A stretch of DNA of 64,000 bases. Source: Bacilli bacterium. Lineage in GTDB: Bacteria > Bacillota_I > Bacilli_A > RFN20 > CAG-826. The notes under the pieces are model-generated. The model saw only the letters and a program-made list of their open reading frames with translations, was not told where the DNA came from and did not search any database. Positions 42,355 to 52,906 of the stretch are shown in pieces; position 1 is the stretch's first letter; each line of letters begins with the position of its first letter. Location: positions 1 through 64,000 of the forward strand of contig JAKSVF010000004.1 in the NCBI GenBank assembly GCA_024408235.1, written 5' to 3'. A program made the position numbers and the translations under genes.

Positions 42355-44487
42355 ATGAAAACTAAAATACAACCAATTTCATCTCTAAGAGATACAAACA
42401 AACTTGAAAACGACCTCATGGCAAATGATGGCACTTTGTTTATAACAAAGAATGGCTATCTTGACCTCGTGGTCCTTTCTCCTGAAACATATGACAGGAT
42501 AATGCCAACCGGCACCGATTATATAAAGGAACCCTCTGTTTTAAGACAGAAATCCATGGAATATAAGGCTCAGTCCAATCCTCTTGGCTTCGTGCGTATA
42601 TGCGCCCAATCAATAGAGATAGATGTATGTGGAATCGAAAAGAATAAGGAGAGGATTATCCAAGCCGTAAAAGAGGCGGACGAAATCGGAACCGACATCC
42701 TTGTTCTCCCTGAATTATGTTTAACCGGTTATACATGCGGGGATCTATTTCTCACAACCGTTCTTCTAGACAATTCAGATAGAGCGATTGATGACATTAG
42801 AGATGCCACAAAAGATTCTGATCTATTCTTTACATTTGGCGCTCCTGTCAGGTTGGGAAACAGCATTTACAACTGCGCTATAGTTATGCAAAAGGGAAAG
42901 ATTTTAGGAGTTGTCCCAAAAGCTAATATACCTAACTATTCTGAATACTATGAAGCCCGCCATTTTGCACCCGCACCAGAAGTTGTTTCTACGATTACAA
43001 TCAGAGGTCACGAATACCCATTTGGCTCTAAGCTTATGTTCCAGGATGAATCTTACGTGAAGATTAAAATCGGTATTGAGATCTGTGAAGATTTATGGGT
43101 CCCTCAAACCCCTTCAACAGGGCTCGTTTTAGCGGGTTGTGATATCATCTTAAACCTCTCGGGCTCTAATGAGGTCGTTGGCAAAAAAGAATTCAGAAGA
43201 AACCTAATTTCAACCACTTCAGCGAGGCTTTGCGCATGTTATGCCTACGCTAACGCTGGTGACGGAGAATCAACTACAGATTTAGTTTACTCATCGCACA
43301 ATATCATTGCAGAAAATGGCAATATTCTCGCAGAAACTAGGGTTTTTGCTATGGAAAAGGCTATTGCGGACACTGATGTAGACCGTTTGCTCTCGGAAAG
43401 AAGAAAGATGTCCACATTCTCAAATCCAGAAGAAAAAGGATACCTCACGATCTATTTTGACAAGGAAATTAAACTAAAAGATAAGCTTTATCACCGATAC
43501 GATAAGAACCCTTTTATTCCTAATGAGAAAGAGATTGATTTTGATAGAGTCCAGGCAGTTTTGGATATTCAGGCTCAGGGTCTTATTAAACGTCTAAAAA
43601 CGGTAAGACAAACTAGAGCGATTATCGGCTTGTCTGGCGGACTTGACTCCACCCTTGCATTACTTGTCACTGTAGAGGCATTTAAAAAATTGAAATATGA
43701 CCTTAAGGGAATATACGCAGTTACTCTTCCTGCATTTGGCACTTCTAGTAGAACTCATGACAACGCTCTTGATTTAGCTAATTGTTTAGGCGTCACATTT
43801 GATGAGGTTAATATCAAAGCCTCTGTCTTGCAGCATTTGAAAGACATTCGTCATGATGAAGAAAACCATAACGTGACTTACGAGAACGCTCAGGCTCGAG
43901 AGAGAACCCAGGTTCTAATGGATCTTGCGAACGATTTGAATGCTCTCATGATCGGAACCGGAGATTTATCTGAATTATGTCTCGGCTGGTGCACATATAA
44001 CGGGGACCACATGTCAAATTATGGTGTAAATGCATCAATTCCTAAAACTTTAGTCAGATATTTATGCCATGGATATGCCCTCATGCATGAAGAAGCTAAA
44101 AGACCTCTATTGGACATCATCGACACACCTATCAGCCCTGAGTTATTGCCTACTGGTAAAGATGGCCAGATTGAGCAAAAGACTGAGGATAAAATTGGCC
44201 CTTATGAGTTACATGATTTCTTCATATTCCATTTCTTAAGAAATGGCTATGGCCCAAAGAAACTGTTTTACATAACGAAACAGGCCCACGGTGATGTATA
44301 TGATGACGCGACTATAAAGAAGTGGTTGAGGGAGTTTTATCGCAGATTCTTCATGAATCAGTTCAAGAGAAGTTGCTTACCTGATGGGGTAAAAGTTGGC
44401 ACCGTTGCCATCTCTCCAAGAGGCGATTGGAGGATGCCAAGCGATGCAAGCAGTCAGGATTTCTTGAAAGAAATTGACCAACTCTAA
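42355..44487 (+). CDS. nadE: Glutamine-dependent NAD+ synthetase with N-terminal Phd/YefM-like domain
   Basis: In this 710-residue chain, residues about 75-370 are the nitrilase-type glutaminase (E120 in LVLPELCLTGY, Lys in the VPKANIPNYSEYYEAR block, Cys in GIEICEDLW). Residues about 400-710 are the ATP-pyrophosphatase synthetase (IIGLSGGLDSTLALL, GTGDLSELCLGWCTYNGDHM). It amidates deamido-NAD to NAD+. Ahead of these, residues 1-55 (ISSLRDTNKLENDLMA...FITKNGYLDLVVLSPETYDR) read as a Phd/YefM antitoxin-like DNA-binding domain, explaining why it is ~70 residues longer than usual (about 640). The promoter abuts the first ATG, so the extension is translated. Confidence 0.95.
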   Translation: MKTKIQPISSLRDTNKLENDLMANDGTLFITKNGYLDLVVLSPETYDRIMPTGTDYIKEPSVLRQKSMEYKAQSNPLGFVRICAQSIEIDVCGIEKNKERIIQAVKEADEIGTDILVLPELCLTGYTCGDLFLTTVLLDNSDRAIDDIRDATKDSDLFFTFGAPVRLGNSIYNCAIVMQKGKILGVVPKANIPNYSEYYEARHFAPAPEVVSTITIRGHEYPFGSKLMFQDESYVKIKIGIEICEDLWVPQTPSTGLVLAGCDIILNLSGSNEVVGKKEFRRNLISTTSARLCACYAYANAGDGESTTDLVYSSHNIIAENGNILAETRVFAMEKAIADTDVDRLLSERRKMSTFSNPEEKGYLTIYFDKEIKLKDKLYHRYDKNPFIPNEKEIDFDRVQAVLDIQAQGLIKRLKTVRQTRAIIGLSGGLDSTLALLVTVEAFKKLKYDLKGIYAVTLPAFGTSSRTHDNALDLANCLGVTFDEVNIKASVLQHLKDIRHDEENHNVTYENAQARERTQVLMDLANDLNALMIGTGDLSELCLGWCTYNGDHMSNYGVNASIPKTLVRYLCHGYALMHEEAKRPLLDIIDTPISPELLPTGKDGQIEQKTEDKIGPYELHDFFIFHFLRNGYGPKKLFYITKQAHGDVYDDATIKKWLREFYRRFFMNQFKRSCLPDGVKVGTVAISPRGDWRMPSDASSQDFLKEIDQL

Positions 44488-44504
44488 TAACAATTTGATA
44501 GAAT
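44474..44504 (+). promoter_or_regulatory. Leaderless promoter of the GtrA gene
   Basis: TTGACC (44474-44479), 19-bp spacer, TAGAAT (44499-44504), 7 bases to ATG; no Shine-Dalgarno. It lies over the end of nadE. Confidence 0.5.
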
Positions 44505-44511
44505 TACAAAT

Positions 44512-45426
44512 ATGAAAAAGAAAAAAGATACCGCTGTTGAGGTTGAAGCCAAGGCTATTGAGACCTCCGAAGACGTTTCTCTCAGCGTCGAAGAAAAGAG
44601 AAGCGCAACCATTGTTGAAGCAGATGCAGCTGAAAAAGCAATTGATGCTAAAAAGACGAAAAAGAAAAAATCCGTGTTCAGAGAACTCGTTCGTTTCGTG
44701 ATAACTGGTGTTTTATGCACACTTGTTGATTTCGGATGTCAGTTCGGATTGCTCAAGGTCTACGATTTATTCATTAAGACACCGGATTTAGAAGCGGCTG
44801 TTTGGCCATTCTATGCAGCATTCGCAGTTGCAATCATCGTTGCATTCGCTGTATCAACCGTCGTCAACTTTGCATTATCTCGTCTCTGGGTATTCCAGAA
44901 TGTTGATAAAAAGATCAACACCAAATCCGCAAAGTCATTCTGGACATACGTTGGTCTTGGATTCCTCGGCCTATTAATCGGTTTAGGAGTTCAGGAGGGC
45001 GGTGTATTCCTTTGCGACACTGTTTGGTCTGTTGGCATTTCTTACGATGTCACTCAGGTTTCTTGGACGACATTATTCACCGAGGGTGGTTTGGCCTTCT
45101 GGTGTTTCGTTGCTATCTTTGCAGTTAAGACAGTTGTCACGATGATCTACAACTACTTAACTAGAAAACTCATCATCTTCAAAGCGCCTAAGAAAGAAGA
45201 AGAGATTCATCAGATTGTCTCCGATCCTGAACCAGAGCCTGTTGTTGAAGAGGTTAAGGAAGAAGAACCACAGCTTGTTACCATTGAATCGTTCAAGAGA
45301 ATCTTCCACGAAGAACTCGAGAAAACATTTGGTCCTGGCCAGCACAAGATGAACAAGGAAAAAGCCTGGAAGATGGTCAACGAAGCCATCAACGAAAGAG
45401 AAGAATCAGGCACCGCAGTTAAGTAA
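44512..45426 (+). CDS. GtrA-like membrane protein with charged N- and C-terminal extensions
   Basis: The 304-residue protein has an acidic/lysine-rich N-terminal region (1-55), then a GtrA domain with four hydrophobic helices (about 57-215; FRELVRFVITGVLCTLVDF and NFALSRLWVFQN are typical), then a charged C-terminal tail (about 220-304, Glu-rich then helical). GtrA proteins are implicated in moving lipid-linked sugars for surface polysaccharides. The tails are unusual in length. No glycosyltransferase is adjacent. Terminator downstream. Confidence 0.82.
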   Translation: MKKKKDTAVEVEAKAIETSEDVSLSVEEKRSATIVEADAAEKAIDAKKTKKKKSVFRELVRFVITGVLCTLVDFGCQFGLLKVYDLFIKTPDLEAAVWPFYAAFAVAIIVAFAVSTVVNFALSRLWVFQNVDKKINTKSAKSFWTYVGLGFLGLLIGLGVQEGGVFLCDTVWSVGISYDVTQVSWTTLFTEGGLAFWCFVAIFAVKTVVTMIYNYLTRKLIIFKAPKKEEEIHQIVSDPEPEPVVEEVKEEEPQLVTIESFKRIFHEELEKTFGPGQHKMNKEKAWKMVNEAINEREESGTAVK

Positions 45427-45437
45427 GATAACATTGA

Positions 45438-45466
45438 AAAACGCCCCAAATCGGGCGTTTTCTTTC
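45438..45466 (+). terminator. Terminator after the GtrA gene
   Basis: AACGCCC/GGGCGTT stem followed by TTCTTTCT; also close to the end of the convergent kinase gene. Confidence 0.8.
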
Positions 45467-45954
45467 TAATCTACATAGAATTCTCTATATTCGTTGAATT
45501 TTTCTATTGTGGATTTTGCTGGGTCTTTGTAGTTTTTTGCCATTGATATGATTACATCTTCTGGGACCCATTTCTCTTCTATTCTTTGCTTGTTTCTGAT
45601 TAGACAGATGTTGTAATCGTGGAGCTTAAGAAGATATAAGGCTTTATATTCAAACATTGGTAGCTGCTCAATGAAATATAACCTCAATCCATCGTATAGC
45701 ATCGTTGTGTCTAACATGACCGTCAGATTATCAACCGTGGCATACAAGTTCTTAATAATCTCTATCATTCTTTCATAGATAGGCTTCATATTCTTATCCG
45801 GTGGAAAGTTTTTATAAGAACCGCATATATCTTTTCTTACTTCGTCGGCTGCAACGACTCTGACATCTTCATCTTTGTGACCTTCTTGGTATTTTTTGCA
45901 GAAGGTACTTTTTCCAATCGCTGCTGGTCCGCATACAAGAATGAGTTTTTTCAT
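45466..45954 (-). CDS. Small P-loop kinase (AAA_33/zeta-like)
   Basis: The 162-residue P-loop protein has Walker A GPAAIGKSTFCK at 9-20, a VVAADEVRKDICG segment (the D-E-x-R-K of the AAA_33/polynucleotide-kinase family) and a lid-like Arg-rich end. It probably phosphorylates a small molecule or nucleic-acid end; zeta toxins share the fold, but no antitoxin partner is visible. A second protein of the same length and family is at 48.3 kb. Its -10-like GATAAT is 8 bases before the ATG. Confidence 0.75.
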   Translation of the reverse strand: MKKLILVCGPAAIGKSTFCKKYQEGHKDEDVRVVAADEVRKDICGSYKNFPPDKNMKPIYERMIEIIKNLYATVDNLTVMLDTTMLYDGLRLYFIEQLPMFEYKALYLLKLHDYNICLIRNKQRIEEKWVPEDVIISMAKNYKDPAKSTIEKFNEYREFYVD

Positions 45955-46034
45955 AGCGGCTTATTATCCACATATTGTGTCTTTGAATAAAGGAAAAAAT
46001 GAAAAATTGGCAAGAAATGCGTAATATATAGCAT

Positions 46035-47174
46035 ATGAACATCGCAGTAGTGGGAGCGGGAGCTTCTGGAATCTATTACTCCTTATTAAGAAAAGAGAGA
46101 CATAAAGAAGACAATATCATCATCTTCGAAAAGGAACTCAAGGCCGGCAGAAAGATCCTTGCAACAGGAAATGGGCACTGCAATCTTTTGAATTCATCGA
46201 TTAGGCCAGAACACTTCAATGACGTTTCCACTCTTAAGCCAGCGTTAGACAAATACCCATATGAGTATTTGGAGTCTGTATTTTATAAATGGGGAATTCC
46301 TCTCCTCAAAAAGGATGAGCTTGTTTATCCGCTTTCTTATAGTGCTAAAAACTATCTAAATCAGCTTTTAAGGCTTTTGGATGATAGAGATGTCAAATTA
46401 TCTTTAGGAACAACAATAACGTCTTATAAAAAGAAAAAGGACGGCTATTATCTTAATGATAAAGGGCCGTTTGATAGAGTTGTCTTCTCTACTGGCGGTG
46501 CCTCATCTCCTAAGCTTGGGAGCGATGGAGAAATCTTTAATGAGATAGCTCGACATGGTTATGATATCAATCCATTGATTCCTGGCCTGTGCCCAATCAT
46601 TTTAAAGGAGAAGGTCAAGTCCATTTCTGGACAGAGACACAGGGCTTCAGTTTCTTTAATGATCAATGGCAAGAAGACATATGAAGAAGAGGGCGAAATC
46701 CTTTTCAAGGATGACGGCATTTCTGGCATCGTGATCTTTAATATTGAATCTAGATATGCCAGATCATATTCGAACATTGATGACGCAAAATTGCATGTTG
46801 ATCTTTTTCCGGAATATAAAGAGGAAGAGCTTTTGAGTCTCATTAAATCATCTTCAAAAGTGAGCAAAGAATACATGCTTGGTTTTGTTTCTCTAGAGAT
46901 GATTAACTATCTTTTGCCAAGGGATCAAAAACAATCTCCAGAGTACTGGGCACATGCGTTGAAGAACATATCATTCACGATAAAAGATGTTTATGACTTC
47001 GACTCATCGCAGGTAACCATCGGTGGAATCGACATCAAAAATCTCACTTCTAACCTCGAATCAAAAAATGAAAAAGGCATTTATTTTATTGGAGAATCAC
47101 TCAATATAGATGGAATTTGCGGGGGTTTTAACCTTTCATGGGCACTTTTGAGCGCATTATTGGCATCTGAGTAA
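46035..47174 (+). CDS. YhiN/HI0933-family FAD-dependent oxidoreductase
   Basis: This 379-residue flavoprotein has the FAD/NAD fold motif VVGAGASGIYY at the N terminus, AGRKILATGNGHCNLLNS (highly diagnostic for the HI0933 family), STGGASSPKLGSDGE and the C-terminal GESLNIDGICGGFNLSWAL that closes over FAD. Its substrate is unknown. TAATAT lies 7 bases before the ATG, again with no Shine-Dalgarno. Confidence 0.92.
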   Translation: MNIAVVGAGASGIYYSLLRKERHKEDNIIIFEKELKAGRKILATGNGHCNLLNSSIRPEHFNDVSTLKPALDKYPYEYLESVFYKWGIPLLKKDELVYPLSYSAKNYLNQLLRLLDDRDVKLSLGTTITSYKKKKDGYYLNDKGPFDRVVFSTGGASSPKLGSDGEIFNEIARHGYDINPLIPGLCPIILKEKVKSISGQRHRASVSLMINGKKTYEEEGEILFKDDGISGIVIFNIESRYARSYSNIDDAKLHVDLFPEYKEEELLSLIKSSSKVSKEYMLGFVSLEMINYLLPRDQKQSPEYWAHALKNISFTIKDVYDFDSSQVTIGGIDIKNLTSNLESKNEKGIYFIGESLNIDGICGGFNLSWALLSALLASE

Positions 47175-47230
47175 GGAGCATTTTCCAAATTTATAATTTG
47201 ACTATTAAAATCGAATAGCATTTAATTATT

Positions 47231-47262
47231 GAGCGTCGCTTTCACTTTCGTGCGGCGGTTTT
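47231..47262 (+). promoter_or_regulatory. Hairpin before the 8-helix membrane gene
   Basis: CGTCGC and GCGGCG arms followed by GTTTTGAGAGG, just ahead of the gene's GAGAGG Shine-Dalgarno. It could be a terminator or attenuator; the U-run is short. Confidence 0.3.
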
Positions 47263-47274
47263 GAGAGGTTAGTT

Positions 47275-48216
47275 ATGAAATATACCAACACTTCGAAAAC
47301 CTTATGTTTGGTTTTTCACACATTAGTTTTCCTCGCTTTCGCAGCGTTAGGAATTTACTTTGGAGCATTCGTTGTTCCTGGATTCTTCAGCGGTAGCAGC
47401 ATCTACGCTGAGTTCTCTGCTAATTTATCACTCATCTCCAGCTCATTTGTTTTCTATCTTGAGTTGGCGGTCCTTGGTATCAGCCTTGCAACAGTTGCCT
47501 GCAAAGGTGTTCTTGATGCAGTTAAGGCTATCAGAGGCGGAAACGATTCAGATGTCGTTAACTCATTCTCAGCTTTCATTGCAGAAGGCTGGATTGCAGC
47601 AATCTTCTTCATCTTAAACGGTGGATTATTCTTCGGCATGATCTCTGGTGAAGCAAACATCTGGTTCATCATCGTCATGTGCTTACTCTTGGCTATCGGC
47701 CTCTTAATTGCTGTCAACATTCCAACAGTCAAATTATTCGATGGAAAAGATGCAACTCCACTCATCGCTAAGTTATCTCTTGCCGGTGTTGGCGTTGGCG
47801 CTCCTTTATTCGTTCTCCCAGTTTTATCAGCAATCTTCCTTCTCCCTGCAAACGTTCAGGCTATGAACGTCGGAAAGGTTAACATCCAGCTCTTTGCAGT
47901 CGCTATCATCGGCGCTGCAATCTTAGCTGCTTCAATTGTTTCAATGCTCACTTCTAAGAAGGGCTTAGCAAAGGCAAGCACACTTGCAGTTTGCGCTTCT
48001 TCTTTAGTTGCAGGCGCAGACATGATCACCCTTGCAGTTCTCAACTTCACATGGAAAGACGAAAAGGTCTTCATCATCGGAAACAAGTTCGTCGGCAAGT
48101 TAGCGGATATCAAATGGGGAACACCATTCTCAATCATGCTTATCGTCTTCGGTATCGCAGTTCTCTGCCTTGGACTTGCAGCTGTCGCTCTTCCTAACAA
48201 GAAGAAATCTAAATAA
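47275..48216 (+). CDS. Polytopic membrane protein, unknown function
   Basis: The 313 residues contain about eight hydrophobic helices, small polar loops and a basic end (LPNKKKSK). I recognise no family. Codon use is strongly biased toward that of the ribosomal genes, suggesting substantial expression. GAGAGG precedes the ATG. It is followed by a terminator shared with the convergent kinase gene. Confidence 0.7.
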   Translation: MKYTNTSKTLCLVFHTLVFLAFAALGIYFGAFVVPGFFSGSSIYAEFSANLSLISSSFVFYLELAVLGISLATVACKGVLDAVKAIRGGNDSDVVNSFSAFIAEGWIAAIFFILNGGLFFGMISGEANIWFIIVMCLLLAIGLLIAVNIPTVKLFDGKDATPLIAKLSLAGVGVGAPLFVLPVLSAIFLLPANVQAMNVGKVNIQLFAVAIIGAAILAASIVSMLTSKKGLAKASTLAVCASSLVAGADMITLAVLNFTWKDEKVFIIGNKFVGKLADIKWGTPFSIMLIVFGIAVLCLGLAAVALPNKKKSK

Positions 48217-48229
48217 TCTAGACTAACGA

Positions 48230-48260
48230 AAAGCGCCTCCAGATGACGAGGCGCTTTTTC
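48230..48260. terminator. Terminator between the membrane gene and the kinase gene
   Basis: AGCGCCTC and GAGGCGCT arms followed by TTTTTCTTATTT; the reverse strand also has T-rich flank. Confidence 0.85.
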
Positions 48261-48749
48261 TTATTTTTGCAATGATTTAGCGATATCTGTGACGCGGATC
48301 ACTTCATCGTACAACTCAATAACTTCTTTGGATGGTTCTTGCATCTCTCTCCTCAGCCTTTCCATCGCGTGTTCAGGAACGACTCTCTCTGCTGAACGCA
48401 TTTTGTTCTGGAGGAGACATATTTCATATGGTATATCGAACAACACCAATATGTGCTTATCGTAACCAGGAGTCATCTCGTGATAGTACTTGCGGTATTT
48501 GTTCTGAAGGTTTGTCGCGTCTGCTATCACGTAGACATCATCTTCGGAGTTCGAGTAAGAATTGAGCCTATCTAAGAAAGTCTGCCACACGAGTGGTTCG
48601 TTTTTGAAACAGCTGACAGATCCATAGAACTCTTTTCTTATCTCATCAGAACTGATGATATGTGTATTTTTGTGTTCAGCTGAGAATTTGTTACTCCAGG
48701 TGCTTTTTCCGCTTCCTGGCAGTGCCGATAGGACAATCATTGTTCGCAT
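48261..48749 (-). CDS. Small P-loop kinase (AAA_33-like), paralogue of the 45.5-kb gene
   Basis: The 162-residue P-loop protein has Walker A SALPGSGKSTWSNKF, the ISSDEIRKEFYG segment and the VIADATNLQNKYR motif typical of AAA_33 kinases (polynucleotide-kinase-like). Same length and layout as the protein at 45466-45954, though they are only distantly alike. An internal Met four residues in (MIVLSALPG) is an alternative start. Substrate unknown. Confidence 0.78.
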   Translation of the reverse strand: MRTMIVLSALPGSGKSTWSNKFSAEHKNTHIISSDEIRKEFYGSVSCFKNEPLVWQTFLDRLNSYSNSEDDVYVIADATNLQNKYRKYYHEMTPGYDKHILVLFDIPYEICLLQNKMRSAERVVPEHAMERLRREMQEPSKEVIELYDEVIRVTDIAKSLQK

Positions 48750-48847
48750 ACTTTTAAATGATAATTACATTGTTATAAAAAATATAGGCAAAATTTTATT
48801 TTGCTTATATGATTGTGTTTGAAATTTATAAATTTAGTCAATTTTTT

Positions 48848-50086
48848 ATGAAATCCATCACAAAATTATTCAGAATCGGACCAGGGCCATCCTCATCTCA
48901 CACAATCGCCCCTTCAAATTGCGCAAAAGCATTTCGCAAGCTTTTAACAGAGGATAAAGGAGATATCGATGTTTCATTATATGGGTCTTTAGCGTTTACT
49001 GGCGGAGGACATAAAACGCAGAATGCTATAGCATCTGTCCTTGAAGGGTATAACGTTAGATTTCATCTTAAGCCATTGGAACCAACCGAACACCCTCTAA
49101 AAATGGAATTTGAATACCATTCATTTGAGGAGAATTACACTTATAAGAACACATATTATTCATTGGGCGGAGGAGAAATTTCATCCCCAGATGACTTATC
49201 TGTCAACGAACCGGATGTTTACCCATTCAAAGATTTTTCCTCGGTTAAGGATTATATGAAGGAAAACAATATATCTTCTATTAAAGATTTGTGCCTTGCT
49301 TTTGAAAAACACAACACAGACGACGAATTGATGATCATTTTAAAAACCATGTTCAAGAGCATAGAAGATGGACTAAAGAGAACTGGACAGATACTCACAA
49401 ACAATAATCCGCGCCTCCAATACTTTAGATGTGCTGGAGACATTGAAAAGGTTGCTCTTAAGATTGAAGAGGTTGAGGCTAGAAGAGAAATGCTTATCAC
49501 CGCTTTCGCATACGCGGTTGCCGAGAATAGTGCTACAGGATGCGAGGTCGTAACAGGGCCGACATGCGGTTCTTCAGGTGTCCTTCCATCCGTACTTTAT
49601 TATGGTTATAAGTACTGTGGCAAGACGTTAGAAAAGTTAAGAGACTCATTATATGTTGCGGGAATGATTGGAAATATCGTTAAGCAAAACGCATCGATTG
49701 CAGGCTCGATTGGTGGGTGCCAAGCGGAGATTGGAACCGCTAGTTCAATGGCTGCTGCGGCTCTTGCATATATTGACGGAAATTCTTTATATCAAATTGA
49801 GTACGCTGCAGAGTGCGCGATGGAACATTTCCTCGGTCTCAGTTGTGATCCTGTTGACGGATTCGTCGTCATCCCTTGCATCGAAAGAAACGGCATGGGG
49901 GCGTTACGTGCGTATAACGCGTTCCTTTATGCTAAATACATTGCGCCTCTTAGAATCAACCAGGTTTCCTTTGATAACGTCGTTTCTGCAATGAAAATTA
50001 CCGGAGATTCCCTTTCTGACAAATATAAAGAAACTGCTCAAGGCGGTTTAGCAGAGATTTTGAAAAATAAGGATACACATTGTTAG
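48848..50086 (+). CDS. sdaA: Iron-sulfur L-serine dehydratase (single-chain)
   Basis: This 412-residue [4Fe-4S] L-serine ammonia-lyase converts serine to pyruvate and ammonia. The beta domain is N-terminal (RIGPGPSSSHTIAPSNCAKAF), fused to the alpha domain with GCEVVTGPTCGSSGVLPSVL, GSIGGCQAEIG and EHFLGLSCDPVDG, which contain the cluster cysteines. I chose ATG 48848 (MKSITKLF); 13 upstream in-frame codons lack homology. Serine is also the glyA substrate. No Shine-Dalgarno is evident. Confidence 0.95.
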   Translation: MKSITKLFRIGPGPSSSHTIAPSNCAKAFRKLLTEDKGDIDVSLYGSLAFTGGGHKTQNAIASVLEGYNVRFHLKPLEPTEHPLKMEFEYHSFEENYTYKNTYYSLGGGEISSPDDLSVNEPDVYPFKDFSSVKDYMKENNISSIKDLCLAFEKHNTDDELMIILKTMFKSIEDGLKRTGQILTNNNPRLQYFRCAGDIEKVALKIEEVEARREMLITAFAYAVAENSATGCEVVTGPTCGSSGVLPSVLYYGYKYCGKTLEKLRDSLYVAGMIGNIVKQNASIAGSIGGCQAEIGTASSMAAAALAYIDGNSLYQIEYAAECAMEHFLGLSCDPVDGFVVIPCIERNGMGALRAYNAFLYAKYIAPLRINQVSFDNVVSAMKITGDSLSDKYKETAQGGLAEILKNKDTHC

Positions 50087-50120
50087 TGCTTAGTGTTATC
50101 ATCTCGGAGCAAAAACTTAG

Positions 50121-50163
50121 AAACGTGTTCTATCCTCTGAACCACGTATAAAAAACAAGGAGG
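50121..50163 (+). promoter_or_regulatory. preQ1-I riboswitch
   Basis: P1 stem ACGTG (50123-50127) and CACGT (50143-50147) encloses the loop TTCTATCCTCTGAAC and is followed by the A-rich tail ATAAAAAACAAGG. This matches the preQ1-I consensus (short stem, UUCUA-type loop, A-tail forming a pseudoknot). TCCT in the loop can pair with AGGA of the queT Shine-Dalgarno (AAGGAGG, 50158-50164), so bound preQ1 should block translation of queT. The riboswitch sits 10 bases before the queT start and fits the operon's role. Confidence 0.85.
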
Positions 50164-50170
50164 TCGTGTT

Positions 50171-50686
50171 ATGACCAAAAATTTAACTAAGAAGATCGTC
50201 GAGAATGCTATAGTCGCGGCGATCTATTTTGTTTTAACAATCGCTCTTGGAAGCTTTGCTTATGGAGAAATCCAGTTCAGAATCTCTGAGGTTTTGGTTC
50301 TCTTGTGCTTCTGGAGACCTGACTTCATAATCGGAGTCACAATCGGAACATTCCTGGCCAATATCCCTTCAACTTTAGGTGCTTGGGATATGGTATTCGG
50401 AACTTTAGCAACATTAATCGCAGCAGTTGGATGCGCCTATTGCTCACCTAGATTAGCGGTTGCAACTTTATTCCCAACAGTTGTTAACGCTTTCGTTGTC
50501 GGAGCGGAGCTTTACTTCGTTTTCGGCTTTGAATCATTGACAGAATTTTTCATCACCGCAGGATATGTTGCTGCAGGTGAGTTTGCGGTCATGATTGTGG
50601 GCTATATTCTGTGGATTCTTCTCTCCAAGAATAAAGCGTTCATGAACTACTTAGAACCAAGTAGACACCTTGCTGCGAGATGGTAA
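50171..50686 (+). CDS. queT: QueT-type queuosine-precursor transporter (ECF S component)
   Basis: The 171-residue, 5-6-helix protein matches QueT, the substrate-binding S component of an energy-coupling-factor transporter for queuosine precursors. The IQFRISEVLVLLCF block, GTFLANIPSTLG and the late GYVAAGEFAVM are family features. Next to tgt, queA and queH, with a preQ1 riboswitch upstream, the assignment is strong. The ECF ATPase and T components must lie elsewhere. Confidence 0.93.
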   Translation: MTKNLTKKIVENAIVAAIYFVLTIALGSFAYGEIQFRISEVLVLLCFWRPDFIIGVTIGTFLANIPSTLGAWDMVFGTLATLIAAVGCAYCSPRLAVATLFPTVVNAFVVGAELYFVFGFESLTEFFITAGYVAAGEFAVMIVGYILWILLSKNKAFMNYLEPSRHLAARW

Positions 50687-50689
50687 TTT

Positions 50690-51847
<1,158 letters not shown>

Positions 51848-51848
<1 letters not shown>

Positions 51849-52906
51849 TGGATATCTCGCTATTTGATTTTGAACTCCCAGAAGAACTAATCGCCCAATC
51901 TCCATCATCAGTTAGAGATGAATGCCGTCTTTTGGTTGTGGATAGAGAACACAAGACAATTGAACATAAACGCTTCTTTGACATTGTTAACTATCTAAAG
52001 CCTGGCGATGTTTTGGTCAGAAACAACACAAAAGTCATTCCTGCGAGGCTTATAGGAGTTAAAGAGGCTACCAAAGGTAAGGTAGAGGTTTTGCTCCTCA
52101 AACAACTTGAAAACGACACATGGGAATGCCTTGTTGGCAACGCTCACTCGGTTAGACCGGGAACAATCTGCTCTTTCGGAAACGGAGAATTAAAATGCGA
52201 ATGCGTTGACGTTTTCCCTGAGGGCATTCGCCACATGAGATTCATATATGATGGTATTTTCCTCGAGGTTTTGGATAAGCTTGGGAAAATGCCTTTACCT
52301 CCATACATCAAGACTCAGTGCTCCAACAACGATGACTATCAAACGGTCTATGCAAAGGTGCCTGGTAGCAGCGCTGCTCCTACAGCAGGCTTCCATTTCA
52401 CCAAAGAATTGTTCGAAAAGATTCAATCAATGGGCATTGAAGTGGTGGATGTCACTTTAAATATTGGTCTTGGAACATTTAGACCCGTAAAAGTAACAGA
52501 CACAAAAGATCATGTTATGCACTCAGAGACATATGAGATGTCAGAGGAAGCCGCCAACACGCTTAACAAGGCAAAAGCAGAAGGCCGCAGAATCATCGCG
52601 ATTGGCACAACATCCGTTAGAACTCTTGAGTCCGTTTATAAGAAATTTGGCACATTTAAGGCCGATAAAGATGCAACATGCATATTTATTCAGCCTGGAT
52701 ACGAATATAAGGCTGTGGACTGCTTAATAACCAATTTCCACCTGCCGAAGAGCACTCTAGTCATGCTCGTCTCTGCCTTTATGGGCAGACATTGGACACT
52801 TCACTGCTATGAAGAAGCTGTGAAGGAGAGATATAGGTTCTTCAGTTTCGGGGATTCAATGTTCATCTATGGAAAATACGACTACTCGAAAAATGACCAG
52901 GATTAA
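51848..52906 (+). CDS. queA: S-adenosylmethionine:tRNA ribosyltransferase-isomerase
   Basis: This 352-residue enzyme adds epoxycyclopentanediol from S-adenosylmethionine to preQ1-tRNA, giving epoxyqueuosine-tRNA. Motifs: FDFELPEELIAQSP, LVRNNTKVIPARL-type stretch, AAPTAGFHF, TLNIGLGTFRPV and TSVRTLESV, then LITNFHLPKSTLVMLVSAF. The length fits (about 340-360). It overlaps tgt by 1 base and queH by 14, so all three are translationally coupled. Confidence 0.97.

Noticed and set aside
45466-48749. Zeta-toxin/antitoxin system
   Set aside because: The P-loop kinases lack an adjacent epsilon-like antitoxin; the fold is shared with many housekeeping kinases.
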